Assembly: GCF_026341275.1 (NCBI RefSeq)
Contig: NZ_JAIFZO010000002.1
Coordinates: forward strand, 4,432,118 to 4,496,117
From: Streptomyces ortus
Lineage (GTDB): Bacteria; Actinomycetota; Actinomycetes; Streptomycetales; Streptomycetaceae
Length of the DNA: 64,000 bases
Reading direction: 5' to 3'
Both the position numbers and the translations under genes were made by a program. Below, piece by piece: positions 50,296-58,217 of this stretch. The notes below the pieces were generated by a model. The model saw nothing but the letters and a program-made list of their open reading frames with translations, had not been told where the DNA came from and ran no database searches. How positions within the stretch are numbered: the first letter of the stretch is position 1; every line of letters starts with the position of its first letter.

Positions 50296-51639
50296 TCAGA
50301 GGGGTGGGTGGGCCGGCGCCGGGCCCAGTGTCGTCGTGCCGGGGGCCGTCCGGTGCCCGAGCCCCGTCCGGTACGCGTCCAGCGCCGCGTCGATCCGGCC
50401 CGTACGCCGCAGCAGGTCGCCGAGTAGGCGGCACAGGTCGGCCAGGTCACCGGCCGCGCCCGCCCGCTCCAGCAGGCTGAGCGCGCGCACGTAGTGCTCC
50501 TCGGCCGTCTCGGTGTCCCGGCTGTCCTCCGCGATGATGCCGAGCAGCCGGTGCGCGCCCGCGGAGTGGACGGCCCCGCGCTCCGAGCTGAGGTCGCCCA
50601 GCACGCCGTGCAGGAGGCTCGCGGCCTCCTCCGACTTGCCGCGCCGGTGGAGCACGTCCGCCAGTTCCACCGCGACCTGGCTGGTGTAGAGCGCGGCGCG
50701 CTGGGCGGAGTGCATGGCCTGCGCCTCGCGCAACTCGCTCTCGGCGCGCTCCAGGTCGCCGTTCTGCGCGTACAAGTACCCGCGCATCCAGTGGCAGTTG
50801 GCCAGTTCGGTACGGATCTGGAGCTGCCGGTACAGCTCCGCCGCCTTGCCCAGGGAGATGTCGGCCTCGGCCATCCGTCCCTCGGCGATCATCGTGCGGG
50901 CGACGGACCGGTGCATACGCGCCAGCAGCGCGGGATCGCCGACCTGCGGGGCCAGTGCGAGCGCGAACTCCGCCGCCTGCGCAGCCCGTGCGTGCGCCCC
51001 CATGTCCATGTACGGCGCGATCACCGCCGCGTAGAGCAGCAGCAGGGCGTCCGGGTCGTGCAGCCCGCCCTTGTTCAGCTCGTCGATGGCGGATTCCAGC
51101 AGGTAGCAGGCGTACCGGAGTTCGCCCGCGAGGTAGTGCGAGACCGCACGGCCGCGCAGGGCCGGGACGCGGACGGGCAGCGGTTCGTCCGCGAGCCGTT
51201 TCTCCGACTCCTCGAAACGCAGCCGGGCCGTCGCCAGGTCGCCGGTGTCCATGGCGCACTCGCCGAGGCCGAGCAGGGCGGCGGCGCACTCGGCGTCCAG
51301 GCCGTGGGCCTGCGCCTCCGCGAGCAGCGCGGTGTACTGCTCGGCGGCGATCCCCGCCTCGCCGGTCGCGAGCGTGCGCTGGGCGTCCGTGAGCCTCAGC
51401 CGCAGGTCGGTGGCGAGGTGGGCGGGGCGCCCGGTGGCGAGTTCCTCGTAGGCGACCCCGAGCCGTTCGGCGATGTGCCGCAGCGCCTCCTCCGAGGGCC
51501 GTACGCGTCCTGCCTCCAGCGTGGAGACGTACGCGGGGGTGTAGGCGGGTTCCGCCAGTTGTTTCTGTGTCAGCCCGCGTTCCGTACGCAGTTGCTGCAC
51601 TCTGCGCCCGATGATTCCCGGGTCGTCGCGCTCGGCCAT
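50296..51639 (-). CDS. XRE-family regulator with TPR domain
   Basis: A 447-residue regulator. The N-terminal HTH (about 9-65; RTERGLTQKQLAEPAYTPAYVSTLEAGRV) is followed by about eight TPR-like helical repeats through the rest of the protein (AAALLGLGECAMDTGDLATA; MIAEGRMAEADISLGKAAEL; LADVLHRRGKSEEAASLLHG). The layout is that of regulators whose TPR domain binds a peptide or protein partner. Its upstream gap (51640-51849) contains TAAGCATGCCAGTAAGCGGACTTA, a set of TAAG/CTTA half-sites 1-25 bp before the start that could be its own operator. A 37-residue membrane peptide is divergent from it. Confidence 0.85.
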   Translation of the reverse strand: MAERDDPGIIGRRVQQLRTERGLTQKQLAEPAYTPAYVSTLEAGRVRPSEEALRHIAERLGVAYEELATGRPAHLATDLRLRLTDAQRTLATGEAGIAAEQYTALLAEAQAHGLDAECAAALLGLGECAMDTGDLATARLRFEESEKRLADEPLPVRVPALRGRAVSHYLAGELRYACYLLESAIDELNKGGLHDPDALLLLYAAVIAPYMDMGAHARAAQAAEFALALAPQVGDPALLARMHRSVARTMIAEGRMAEADISLGKAAELYRQLQIRTELANCHWMRGYLYAQNGDLERAESELREAQAMHSAQRAALYTSQVAVELADVLHRRGKSEEAASLLHGVLGDLSSERGAVHSAGAHRLLGIIAEDSRDTETAEEHYVRALSLLERAGAAGDLADLCRLLGDLLRRTGRIDAALDAYRTGLGHRTAPGTTTLGPAPAHPPL

Positions 51640-51849
51640 GGCGTAAGCATGCCAGTAAGCGGACTTACACCTGTCCCCTATCCAACTTCCTGTTGAAACG
51701 GTCAAGTTAAGTCTTGCGGGCAGGCCGCCGATCGGCTCAATGCGGCCCTTGCCCCGGAGGCGAACACGCCCTAGGTTAAGCGGCGCATTAAGCGCACGAT
51801 GAAGCACATTTAATACGCTGGCCTACGTTGACGTTGCGAGGTTGTCGCC

Positions 51850-51963
51850 GTGTTCCGACGCATTGCCACGCGCTACCTTCCGGCTCGTTTCATCGCGGCG
51901 TTCGGCGCGGCCGTGATCGCCTTCGCCGCACTCATCAGCGCCGCGAACGCAGTCCCCCACTAG
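51850..51963 (+). CDS. 37-residue hydrophobic peptide
   Basis: A small open frame from GTG 51850: a basic amphipathic start (VFRRIATRYLPARF) and then one hydrophobic segment (IAAFGAAVIAFAALISAANA) ending AVPH. GCGAGG lies about 9 bases before the start and a -10-like TAATAC at 51811-51816. It looks like a small membrane protein or a signal-peptide-like sequence. Its stop codon TAG is the first three bases of the left end of the MITE-like element, so the reading frame may have been fixed or shortened by that insertion. Divergent from the XRE-TPR gene. Confidence 0.55.
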   Translation: MFRRIATRYLPARFIAAFGAAVIAFAALISAANAVPH

Positions 51964-52154
51964 GGCGCTTCTGACGGATCTCCGCGGCGTCGCGACGCCC
52001 GGCACGCTCCCCCAGCCTCCGGCCGGGGGGACCCCCACTCGCCGCACCGGGCACAGACCCAAGTACGTCCAGTACGCGGGCCTGTGCCCGGCACGACGAG
52101 AGCACGCACCGGACGCCGCTCCTTCACCCACCGAGATCCATCAGAAACGCCCTA
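51961..52154. mobile_element. MITE-like element with TA-flanked inverted repeats
   Basis: A 194-bp segment with no gene. The left end TAGGGCGCTTCTGACGGATC (plus TC) at 51961-51982 and the right end at 52133-52154 match as inverted repeats at 20 of 22 positions, each beginning and ending with TA. Inside are further inverted repeats: GGCGTCGCGACGCC (51986-51999) and CCGGGCACA (52047-52055) with TGTGCCCGG (52083-52091). The size, ends and TA flanks fit a non-autonomous element moved by an IS630/Tc1-type transposase, but the ends do not match either IS630 element in this window. Confidence 0.65.
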
Positions 52155-52416
52155 GCTCCTGCCCGAACATCCCGCCCCGGCCCCCAGCCCGAAGCCGCCG
52201 ACCGGGGACCCCCTCGGACCCGTACGACAGGCGATGAACCGTCGAGCCGCGCCGCCGACCTGCCGCATGCGTGATGCAAGTCGTCCGATCGGGGTCGATA
52301 TCCCTGATTCCGGCGTTACAGTGCCCTCCTGATGCGCACAGAGTGGGGGGCGCGTCACACATCGCGACAATGAGCCACCAGGCAGCTCCTGGTCGGCGGT
52401 GCATCTGGGGGGCCTC

Positions 52417-54519
52417 GTGCACGAGATGGTCAAGGGCGCCAATGTCGAACTGACGGCGTTGAGCGAAGACGTGGGCTCCGTGATGGTGAGCCTGGGCTGG
52501 AGCAGTCCTACGGGCGAAGGCGACGCGGACGTGTCCGTCCTCCTCCTGACACCGGACGGCAAGGTCCGCAGCGACGCGGACTTCTACTTCTACAACAACC
52601 CCGTGGCGGCCGACGGTTCCGTGCAGCTGTTGGGCAAGACACCCACCGCGGACGGCAGCGAGGACCGCATCACCTTCGATCTGGCCGCGATCCCGGCGGA
52701 CGTCGAGCAGATCATCGTGGCGGCGAGCCGTTACAACGGAGCCAGGTTCGGGGACCTGGACGACGTACGGGTGACCCTGGCCGACGGTTCCGGTGAAGGG
52801 CTGCTGCGGTTCTCCATCGAGGACGCCGGGGCGGTCGGCGCGCTGCTCTTCGGCGAGCTCTACCGCCGGGCCGGCGACTGGAAGTTCCGCGCCATCGGAC
52901 AGGGATACGAGTCCGGACTCGCGGGCCTGGCGCAGGACTTCGGCGTCGATGTCGACGACGACGCGGGCGAGGTGGAGGAAGCCGAGGCGGCGGAGGAGGC
53001 GGGGGCGGTGCCCCCGGCGGAGGCGGCGTCGATCGCTGCCCCTGCCCCTGCCCCTGCCTCTGTTCCGCCACCCGCTCCTGCCCCGGCGTCTGCCTCTGTC
53101 CCAGCGCCTGCTTCTGCCCCCGCTCCCGCTCCCGTTCCCCTCGTTGAGCAGGGCGTGGGGGAGACGGAGGCCAAGGGATCGGCCGAGCCCGTGGCCAAGG
53201 CGGTGCCCCGGCCCCGTACGGCCAAGAAGAAGGTCACCTTGCCCAAGGCGACCAGGAAGTCCCTTGCCGAGAACGACTCCTGGCGGCCGGCCCGGCTCTT
53301 CCCGGTCTCCGCTCTCAAGAGCGACCGGGACAGGGAGACCCGCGCGACGTCCGTGCTGCTGTCCGTGATGGCGCAGGTACCGGAGTTCGGCCGGCGCCTC
53401 ACCGCGGTGTTCGGCGCGCCCGCCGGACGCATGGAGACCTTCACCGAGGTCTCGCTGCCGAACGGCGACTCCCCGCGTCGGCCGGACGGTGTGATCCGGG
53501 TGGAGCGGGCGGGGAAGCTGTGGACCGCGTTGGTCGAGACCAAGACCAATGGCAACTCCCTGAAACCCGACCAGGTACAGGCCTACACGGACATAGCCGC
53601 CCGCCGGGGCTACGAGGCCGTGATCACCCTCTCCAACGACGTGGAGCTGGACGGCAGCCCGCTGGTCGATGTGAAGACGGACGGCCGCCGCAAGCACAAG
53701 GTGGCGCTGCGGCACCTGTCGTGGGCCGACGTCACCCACCAGGCCCAGATGCTGATCCGTCACGAAGGCGTCGGCAACGCGGCGCACGCCTGGCTGCTCC
53801 AGGAGCTCCTGCACTACCTCCAGCACGACAACTCCGGATGCCATGGATTCCAGAACATGGGTCCTGCCTGGGTGCCCGTGCGCAACGGCATCGACGACGA
53901 GACCCTCTGCCAGGGTGACAAGCGGGCTGTGGAGGTGGTCGAGAACTGGGAGCGCCTTGTGCGGCAGGTGTGCCTGCGGCTGGGCGGTGAGCTGGGGCAG
54001 AGGGTACTCCCCGTGCAGCGGGCGAAGCGCGGAACCGATCCCCGGGTCCGTCGCGAGGTCCTCGCCGACCAGCTCTGTCTGGCGGGCAGACTGGACTCCG
54101 AGCTCCGTATCGAGGGCACGCCGGGCATCCTCGCGCTCTCGGCGGACCTGCGGACCGGCAAGCTTCGTACGTCCATCGAGATCGCCGCCCCGGAGCAGGG
54201 CTACCCGCTCACCTGGGCGAAGCGGCTGATCCGTCAGCTTGCCGACGCCCCGGCCGACGTGCACGTCGAGACCTTGCTGGTGGGCCAGACGGGCGGACCC
54301 CGCGGAACTCTGGAGCGACTGCGTCCGGAGCCCGGTGACCTTCTTCCCAGGAACGACGCCGAGATCGCCGGCTTCCGGCTGTCGCTCTTCCGGAGCATGG
54401 GCAGCAGCCGGGGCAACGCCGAGTCCGGGTTCATCCGCAGTGTCGACGAGGCCGTGGACCGATTCCATGACCACGTCGTCACACGTCTGGACCGAAGCCC
54501 GGCCGCGGCCCGGCGCTGA
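52417..54519 (+). CDS. TerD-domain protein fused to a PD-(D/E)XK nuclease-like region
   Basis: A 700-residue two-part protein. The N-terminal TerD domain (about 1-165) shows the calcium-binding stress-protein pattern: VSLGWSSP, DFYFYNNPVAADGSVQLLG, ITFDLAAIPADVEQIIVAAS. A Pro/Ala/Ser linker (about 180-250) follows. The C-terminal part (about 280-700) contains RRPDGVIRVE with D357 and ALVETKTNGNSL with E374-x-K376, the D...ExK arrangement of PD-(D/E)XK nucleases, then a long helical region of unknown fold. Start GTG 52417 has GGGGGG upstream; ATG 52426 is possible. Ter proteins are linked to membrane stress and phage or DNA-damage response, so a stress-gated nuclease is plausible. The upstream 263 bp hold a TTACAGT-type promoter near 52316. 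Confidence 0.75.
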   Translation: MHEMVKGANVELTALSEDVGSVMVSLGWSSPTGEGDADVSVLLLTPDGKVRSDADFYFYNNPVAADGSVQLLGKTPTADGSEDRITFDLAAIPADVEQIIVAASRYNGARFGDLDDVRVTLADGSGEGLLRFSIEDAGAVGALLFGELYRRAGDWKFRAIGQGYESGLAGLAQDFGVDVDDDAGEVEEAEAAEEAGAVPPAEAASIAAPAPAPASVPPPAPAPASASVPAPASAPAPAPVPLVEQGVGETEAKGSAEPVAKAVPRPRTAKKKVTLPKATRKSLAENDSWRPARLFPVSALKSDRDRETRATSVLLSVMAQVPEFGRRLTAVFGAPAGRMETFTEVSLPNGDSPRRPDGVIRVERAGKLWTALVETKTNGNSLKPDQVQAYTDIAARRGYEAVITLSNDVELDGSPLVDVKTDGRRKHKVALRHLSWADVTHQAQMLIRHEGVGNAAHAWLLQELLHYLQHDNSGCHGFQNMGPAWVPVRNGIDDETLCQGDKRAVEVVENWERLVRQVCLRLGGELGQRVLPVQRAKRGTDPRVRREVLADQLCLAGRLDSELRIEGTPGILALSADLRTGKLRTSIEIAAPEQGYPLTWAKRLIRQLADAPADVHVETLLVGQTGGPRGTLERLRPEPGDLLPRNDAEIAGFRLSLFRSMGSSRGNAESGFIRSVDEAVDRFHDHVVTRLDRSPAAARR

Positions 54520-54562
54520 GTCCCCCACGCCCACCCCCCCTGCGGGAGCCGTCGACCCCCTC

Positions 54563-56395
54563 CTAAGGAACCGGCGCTGCCGTGGGTTCCGGGGCCTGGG
54601 GTGGTTGGCCTGCGGGGGTGTTGGCCATGTTCCATATTTGGTTGGCCGTCTGGGTTGCGTGGGTGTCCGGGGGGAGGTCGCCCGTCAGGTTTGCTACCCG
54701 GGCGGGTTTTCCGTCGCGTTCGGCGAACAGGGCCAGGGTCAGGGCGAGGCGGGGTGAGTACACGCTCCGCCAGGCCGTCCGGGCGCCCGGACCGCTGCCC
54801 GCGCCGGCCGAGTGGCCGACCGGTCCGGTGGGCACGGGCCTGGCCGGCAGGAAGGAGGTCCCGTCCTTGATGGCGGGGCCGGGGCCGGGCGCGTAGGCAC
54901 CGTCCTTCGCGGCCGACTCGTTCACCAGCTCGGTGACCACCGCCGCCGCCTTCCCGTCCATCGCGGTACGCGTCTTCGGACGCGCGGTGTGGACCGTACG
55001 CCCCGCTTTGGTGATCTTCGCGACGGTGTACGGGGCCGCGTAGGTGCCGTCGGCGGCCAGCGTGGCGTACGCCGAGTTCAGGCGCAGCGGGGTGGGAGCC
55101 GTCTCCTTGACGAGTCCGCCCAGCGGGTCGCCCAACCGCAGGCCCCGGTGGGAGAACGGTTCGAGGACCGTGCCCGCCTCGACCGCCCCGTCGACGGCGT
55201 CGTTGAACGGCTGGTGCGCGTAGTCCGCCCCGCCGTACAGCACCCGGACCGCGCCGTCGCCGGGAACGGTCGCGACGACGGCCGTGTGCAGCCGGGCTCC
55301 ACCCTTCACGGCCGCGGGACTCTGCTCGCGCACCAGCTCCGCCGTCTCGTCCTGGAGGCCGAGGTCGAAGGTGGTGTGCACCTTGTAGCCGCCGCGCGCC
55401 AGCTGGTCCTCCGTGATGCCGAGCCGGTCGGCGGCCTCCGCGGACGCCGTGTCGATCAGGTACTGCCGCTGGCCGTTCGTGCCGCCCGGCGGGTAGAAGC
55501 GGAAGGCGGGGAAGCGGGCGTCCGTCCGCTCGCGGGCGCTGATCGCGCCCGAGTCCGCCATCGCGTCGAGCACCCACTCCCAGCGCCGCTCCAGCGTCCC
55601 CGTCACCTTCGCGTCGGCGCCCGCCCGCTCGTAGTACGAGGGCAGGTTGAGGATGGAGGCGAGGGCGGCGCCCTGGGAGACCGTCAGGTCGTGGGCGCCG
55701 ACGCCGAAGTAGTTGCGTGCGGCCGACTCGATACCGGCGGCGCCGCGGCCGAAGTACACGGTGTTGAGGTAGCCCGCCAGGATGTCGTCCTTGGCCCTCG
55801 TGCGGTCCAGCTTCACCGCGATGAGGGCCTCGTGCGCCTTGCGCTGGAGGGACTGCTCGGGGGTCAGCAGGGCGTTCTTCACGTACTGCTGCGTGATCGT
55901 GGAGCCGCCCTGGCGGTCGCCGCCCGTCACGGTCGCGAGCGCGGCCCGCAGGATCGCGGAGGGGGCGACCCCCGAGTCCGTACGGAACGAGCGGTTCTCC
56001 GCGGCGATCACGGCGTCCTGGACGTGCCGCGGGACCTGCTTGAGGGGGATGTCCTGGCGGTCGACCGGTCCGCGCCTGCCGAGGTACTCGCCCCCGGCGT
56101 CCACGAAGACCGTGCTCTGGCTGACGGTCTCCGGGTGCGGCTCGGGGACGGGCGTCATCCGGTAGGCGACCACGACCGCGGCGCACACCAGGAGGAACAG
56201 CGTCAGCAGGGCGGCCAGCACGCGGCGCAGCCGGCGGGCGCGGGTACGGCGCCGGCGGACCCGTATCCGCCGCAGGAACGTGCCGATGCCGCGCAGGCGG
56301 GCACCGCAGCGGCCGAGCAGGCCACGGGCGTTCACGCGGCTCTGCACGCGGCTTTTCACGCCGGTCTTCACGCCGGTCTTCACGCGGGCGTTCAT
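54563..56395 (-). CDS. Class A PBP-like glycosyltransferase (GT51) with degenerate, shortened transpeptidase domain
   Basis: A 610-residue membrane protein. A basic N-terminus with Val-Lys-Thr-Gly repeats precedes one transmembrane helix (about 60-80). The GT51 peptidoglycan polymerase domain (about 95-290) has its motifs: VIAAENRSFRTDSGV, GGSTITQQYVKN and TVYFGRGAAGIESAA. The transpeptidase half is altered: where SxxK is expected the sequence is GTVLEPF, where KTG is expected it is KDG (AIKDGTSFLP), and the roughly 100 residues between, including SxN, are largely missing. It should therefore polymerise glycan chains but not cross-link. It overlaps the upstream sigma-like gene by 4 bp (ATGA), so both are co-expressed. 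Confidence 0.87.
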   Translation of the reverse strand: MNARVKTGVKTGVKSRVQSRVNARGLLGRCGARLRGIGTFLRRIRVRRRRTRARRLRRVLAALLTLFLLVCAAVVVAYRMTPVPEPHPETVSQSTVFVDAGGEYLGRRGPVDRQDIPLKQVPRHVQDAVIAAENRSFRTDSGVAPSAILRAALATVTGGDRQGGSTITQQYVKNALLTPEQSLQRKAHEALIAVKLDRTRAKDDILAGYLNTVYFGRGAAGIESAARNYFGVGAHDLTVSQGAALASILNLPSYYERAGADAKVTGTLERRWEWVLDAMADSGAISARERTDARFPAFRFYPPGGTNGQRQYLIDTASAEAADRLGITEDQLARGGYKVHTTFDLGLQDETAELVREQSPAAVKGGARLHTAVVATVPGDGAVRVLYGGADYAHQPFNDAVDGAVEAGTVLEPFSHRGLRLGDPLGGLVKETAPTPLRLNSAYATLAADGTYAAPYTVAKITKAGRTVHTARPKTRTAMDGKAAAVVTELVNESAAKDGAYAPGPGPAIKDGTSFLPARPVPTGPVGHSAGAGSGPGARTAWRSVYSPRLALTLALFAERDGKPARVANLTGDLPPDTHATQTANQIWNMANTPAGQPPQAPEPTAAPVP

Positions 56396-57522
56396 GAGGG
56401 GGAGTCCGTCCGTGCGAGGAGGGTGCCGGCGGAGTCGTACGCCTTCACCGTGATGTCCGACGACGACGTGCCGCCGCCGGGGAGCTGGGCGTCCACGTAC
56501 CAGGCGGACCAGCCGGGGGAGCCCGCCAGGGTGAGCAGCCGGGCGGTGAACGTGCCCCCGGCGGTGCGGACTTCGACACGGGACGCCTCGCGGGGGCCCC
56601 GGTGGACGCCGGAGAGGAAGACCCGTTTGCCGTTCCCGGTCGTGGAGTCCACCCAGAGGGTCACCCCCCTCTTGTCCTCCCCGGCGTCGCGGAACTGGTT
56701 CGGCTGCCCCGGTGCCGACACGTGCGTGCCGTCCTTCGAGAGCCAGAACTGCACACCGGGCGCGGCCTCGACGCGTTCTCCGGGTGTCACGACCCGGACC
56801 GCCGCCCTCTCCACGGAGACCGTGACCCCACCGGACCCGGAACCCGTGCCGCGTACCGCCCCCACGACCAGGGGTACGAGGAGCAGGGCGCCCACCGCGG
56901 TGAGCACCGCGGTGGTGCGCCGGCGCCGCTTGCGGAGCGTGCGGCCGGCCGCCTCGATGGCGGGCCCGGGGAGGGGCGGGCCCTCGGACGGGCCCTCGGA
57001 CGGGCCCACATCGTGCGCGCCTTCGCGGTACGCGGGGTGGGTGCGCAGCGCTTTCTCCGCCCGGCGGCCCGCCGTCTTCACCGTCCCTCGCGAGGAGTTG
57101 AGGAGCGCGGCGATCTCGCGGTGGGTCAGCCCGTCCCAGTGCCGCAGCACGGCCACGGCCCGCCGCCGGTGCGGAAGCCCCGCCAGCACCTCGGTGAGCG
57201 GGTCGAGCGGATCGGGCGCGTACGGCTCCGGCGTGTCCCCGGACCGCGCGGACCGCCCGGAGTGCCGCGAGTGTCTGGCTCCTCCGGAGTGCACCGGGCG
57301 CCCGGCGCCCCAGGAGCGCCCGTCGCGCAGAAAGCCCCGTACCAGCGCCCGCCGTACGTAGAACTCCGCGTCGTCGCCCGGGATTCGGCGCCGCGCGTAG
57401 ACCTCCGCCACCGCCGCTCTCGCGCGTCTGTCCGCGTCGGCGGCGTTCCCCGTGAGCAGGCGGGCCGTGCGCGTGAGCCGGGGCCAGTACTCCCCGGCGC
57501 GGGCGGTGAAGTCGTCGTCCAT
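56392..57522 (-). CDS. ECF sigma-like factor fused to a transmembrane helix and external domain
   Basis: A 376-residue protein. Residues 5-60 resemble ECF region 2 (EYWPRLTRTARLLTGNAADA), and about 100-160 region 4 (GLTHREIAALLNSSRGTVKTAGRRAEKAL). A Pro/Gly/Ser linker, a basic patch (RKRRRR), one transmembrane helix (TTAVLTAVGALLLVPLVVGA, near 205-225) and an external domain of about 150 residues with AAPGVQFWLSKDGTHVSAPG follow. A sigma-type DNA-binding module held at the membrane is unusual and suggests a one-component envelope sensor or release by proteolysis. It is translationally coupled to the GT51 gene and divergent from a second ECF gene. Confidence 0.8.
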   Translation of the reverse strand: MDDDFTARAGEYWPRLTRTARLLTGNAADADRRARAAVAEVYARRRIPGDDAEFYVRRALVRGFLRDGRSWGAGRPVHSGGARHSRHSGRSARSGDTPEPYAPDPLDPLTEVLAGLPHRRRAVAVLRHWDGLTHREIAALLNSSRGTVKTAGRRAEKALRTHPAYREGAHDVGPSEGPSEGPPLPGPAIEAAGRTLRKRRRRTTAVLTAVGALLLVPLVVGAVRGTGSGSGGVTVSVERAAVRVVTPGERVEAAPGVQFWLSKDGTHVSAPGQPNQFRDAGEDKRGVTLWVDSTTGNGKRVFLSGVHRGPREASRVEVRTAGGTFTARLLTLAGSPGWSAWYVDAQLPGGGTSSSDITVKAYDSAGTLLARTDSPS

Positions 57523-57591
57523 GGTCGGTCGAGCGCGACGATGCGCGCCACTCCCTTCGGATCGGCCCTGCGGGGCGCTTGTGCTTCGATG

Positions 57592-57636
57592 TACGCGACC
57601 TACGCGACCTGTGTTGCGTACGTGACGTACGTGACC
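57592..57636. promoter_or_regulatory. Paired 9-bp tandem repeats between two divergent sigma-factor genes
   Basis: TACGCGACC occurs twice in tandem (57592-57600 and 57601-57609), and TACGTGACG/TACGTGACC twice in tandem (57619-57627 and 57628-57636). The two pairs are 27 bp apart start to start. They lie near the middle of the 185-bp divergent gap 57523-57707. They could be operators controlling both sigma-type genes, or simple slippage repeats. Confidence 0.4.
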
Positions 57637-57707
57637 TGTACGCACGACAGAGGCAGCCGGGTTGCACGGGACTTCCGAGAACAGCGGCAGGGGGTGTGGC
57701 GGGGGGT

Positions 57708-58217
57708 ATGACCGAGGACGAGTTCGACGGGTTCTACGCGGCCGCGTTCCCCCGGCTGACCGGGCAGCTCTACGCCTTCACCGGTGACCACGGTGAGGCG
57801 CAGGACGTCGTCCAGGAGGCGTTCGTCCGGGCCTGGGACCGGCGGCGGGAGTTCCTCGCCGACGGGGCGCCCGAGGCCTGGATACGCACGGTCGCGATGC
57901 GGCTCGCGGTGAGCCGGTGGCGGCGGGCCCGGCGTTGGCTGGAACTCGTACGCCGCAATCCGCCGCAGGAGCACACCCCGGGGCCGGGTCCGGAACGGGC
58001 CGCGCTCGTGGCCGCGTTGCGGGAACTGCCCGAGGCACAGCGCATGGCTGTCGTTCTGCACCATCTGTGCGACTTGAGTGTCGAGCAGGTAGCCTCCGAA
58101 ACCGGTGCGCCCACAGGGACGGTCAAGGCCCGGCTGTCCCGTGGCCGGGCGGCGTTGGCGCGTCGGCTCGGTGAGGCCGACGAACTGGGTGAGAGGGAGG
58201 ACGACCGTGTCCGATGA
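57708..58217 (+). CDS. ECF sigma factor (SigE-like subfamily)
   Basis: A 169-residue ECF sigma factor. Region 2 reads YAFTGDHGEAQDVVQEAFVRAWDRR (in two parts round the VQEAF core) and region 4 is LSVEQVASETGAPTGTVKARLSRGRAALARRL. ATG 57708 has GGCGGGGGG upstream. The downstream gene starts 11 bp before the stop, so its membrane protein is probably the cognate anti-sigma-like partner or envelope effector. It is divergent from the membrane-bound sigma-like gene. Confidence 0.9.
   Translation: MTEDEFDGFYAAAFPRLTGQLYAFTGDHGEAQDVVQEAFVRAWDRRREFLADGAPEAWIRTVAMRLAVSRWRRARRWLELVRRNPPQEHTPGPGPERAALVAALRELPEAQRMAVVLHHLCDLSVEQVASETGAPTGTVKARLSRGRAALARRLGEADELGEREDDRVR

Noticed and set aside
54812..57361. 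849-codon plus-strand open frame opposite the GT51 and sigma-like genes
   Set aside because: Antisense shadow of two genes with clear domains; the composition is typical of a codon-bias mirror.
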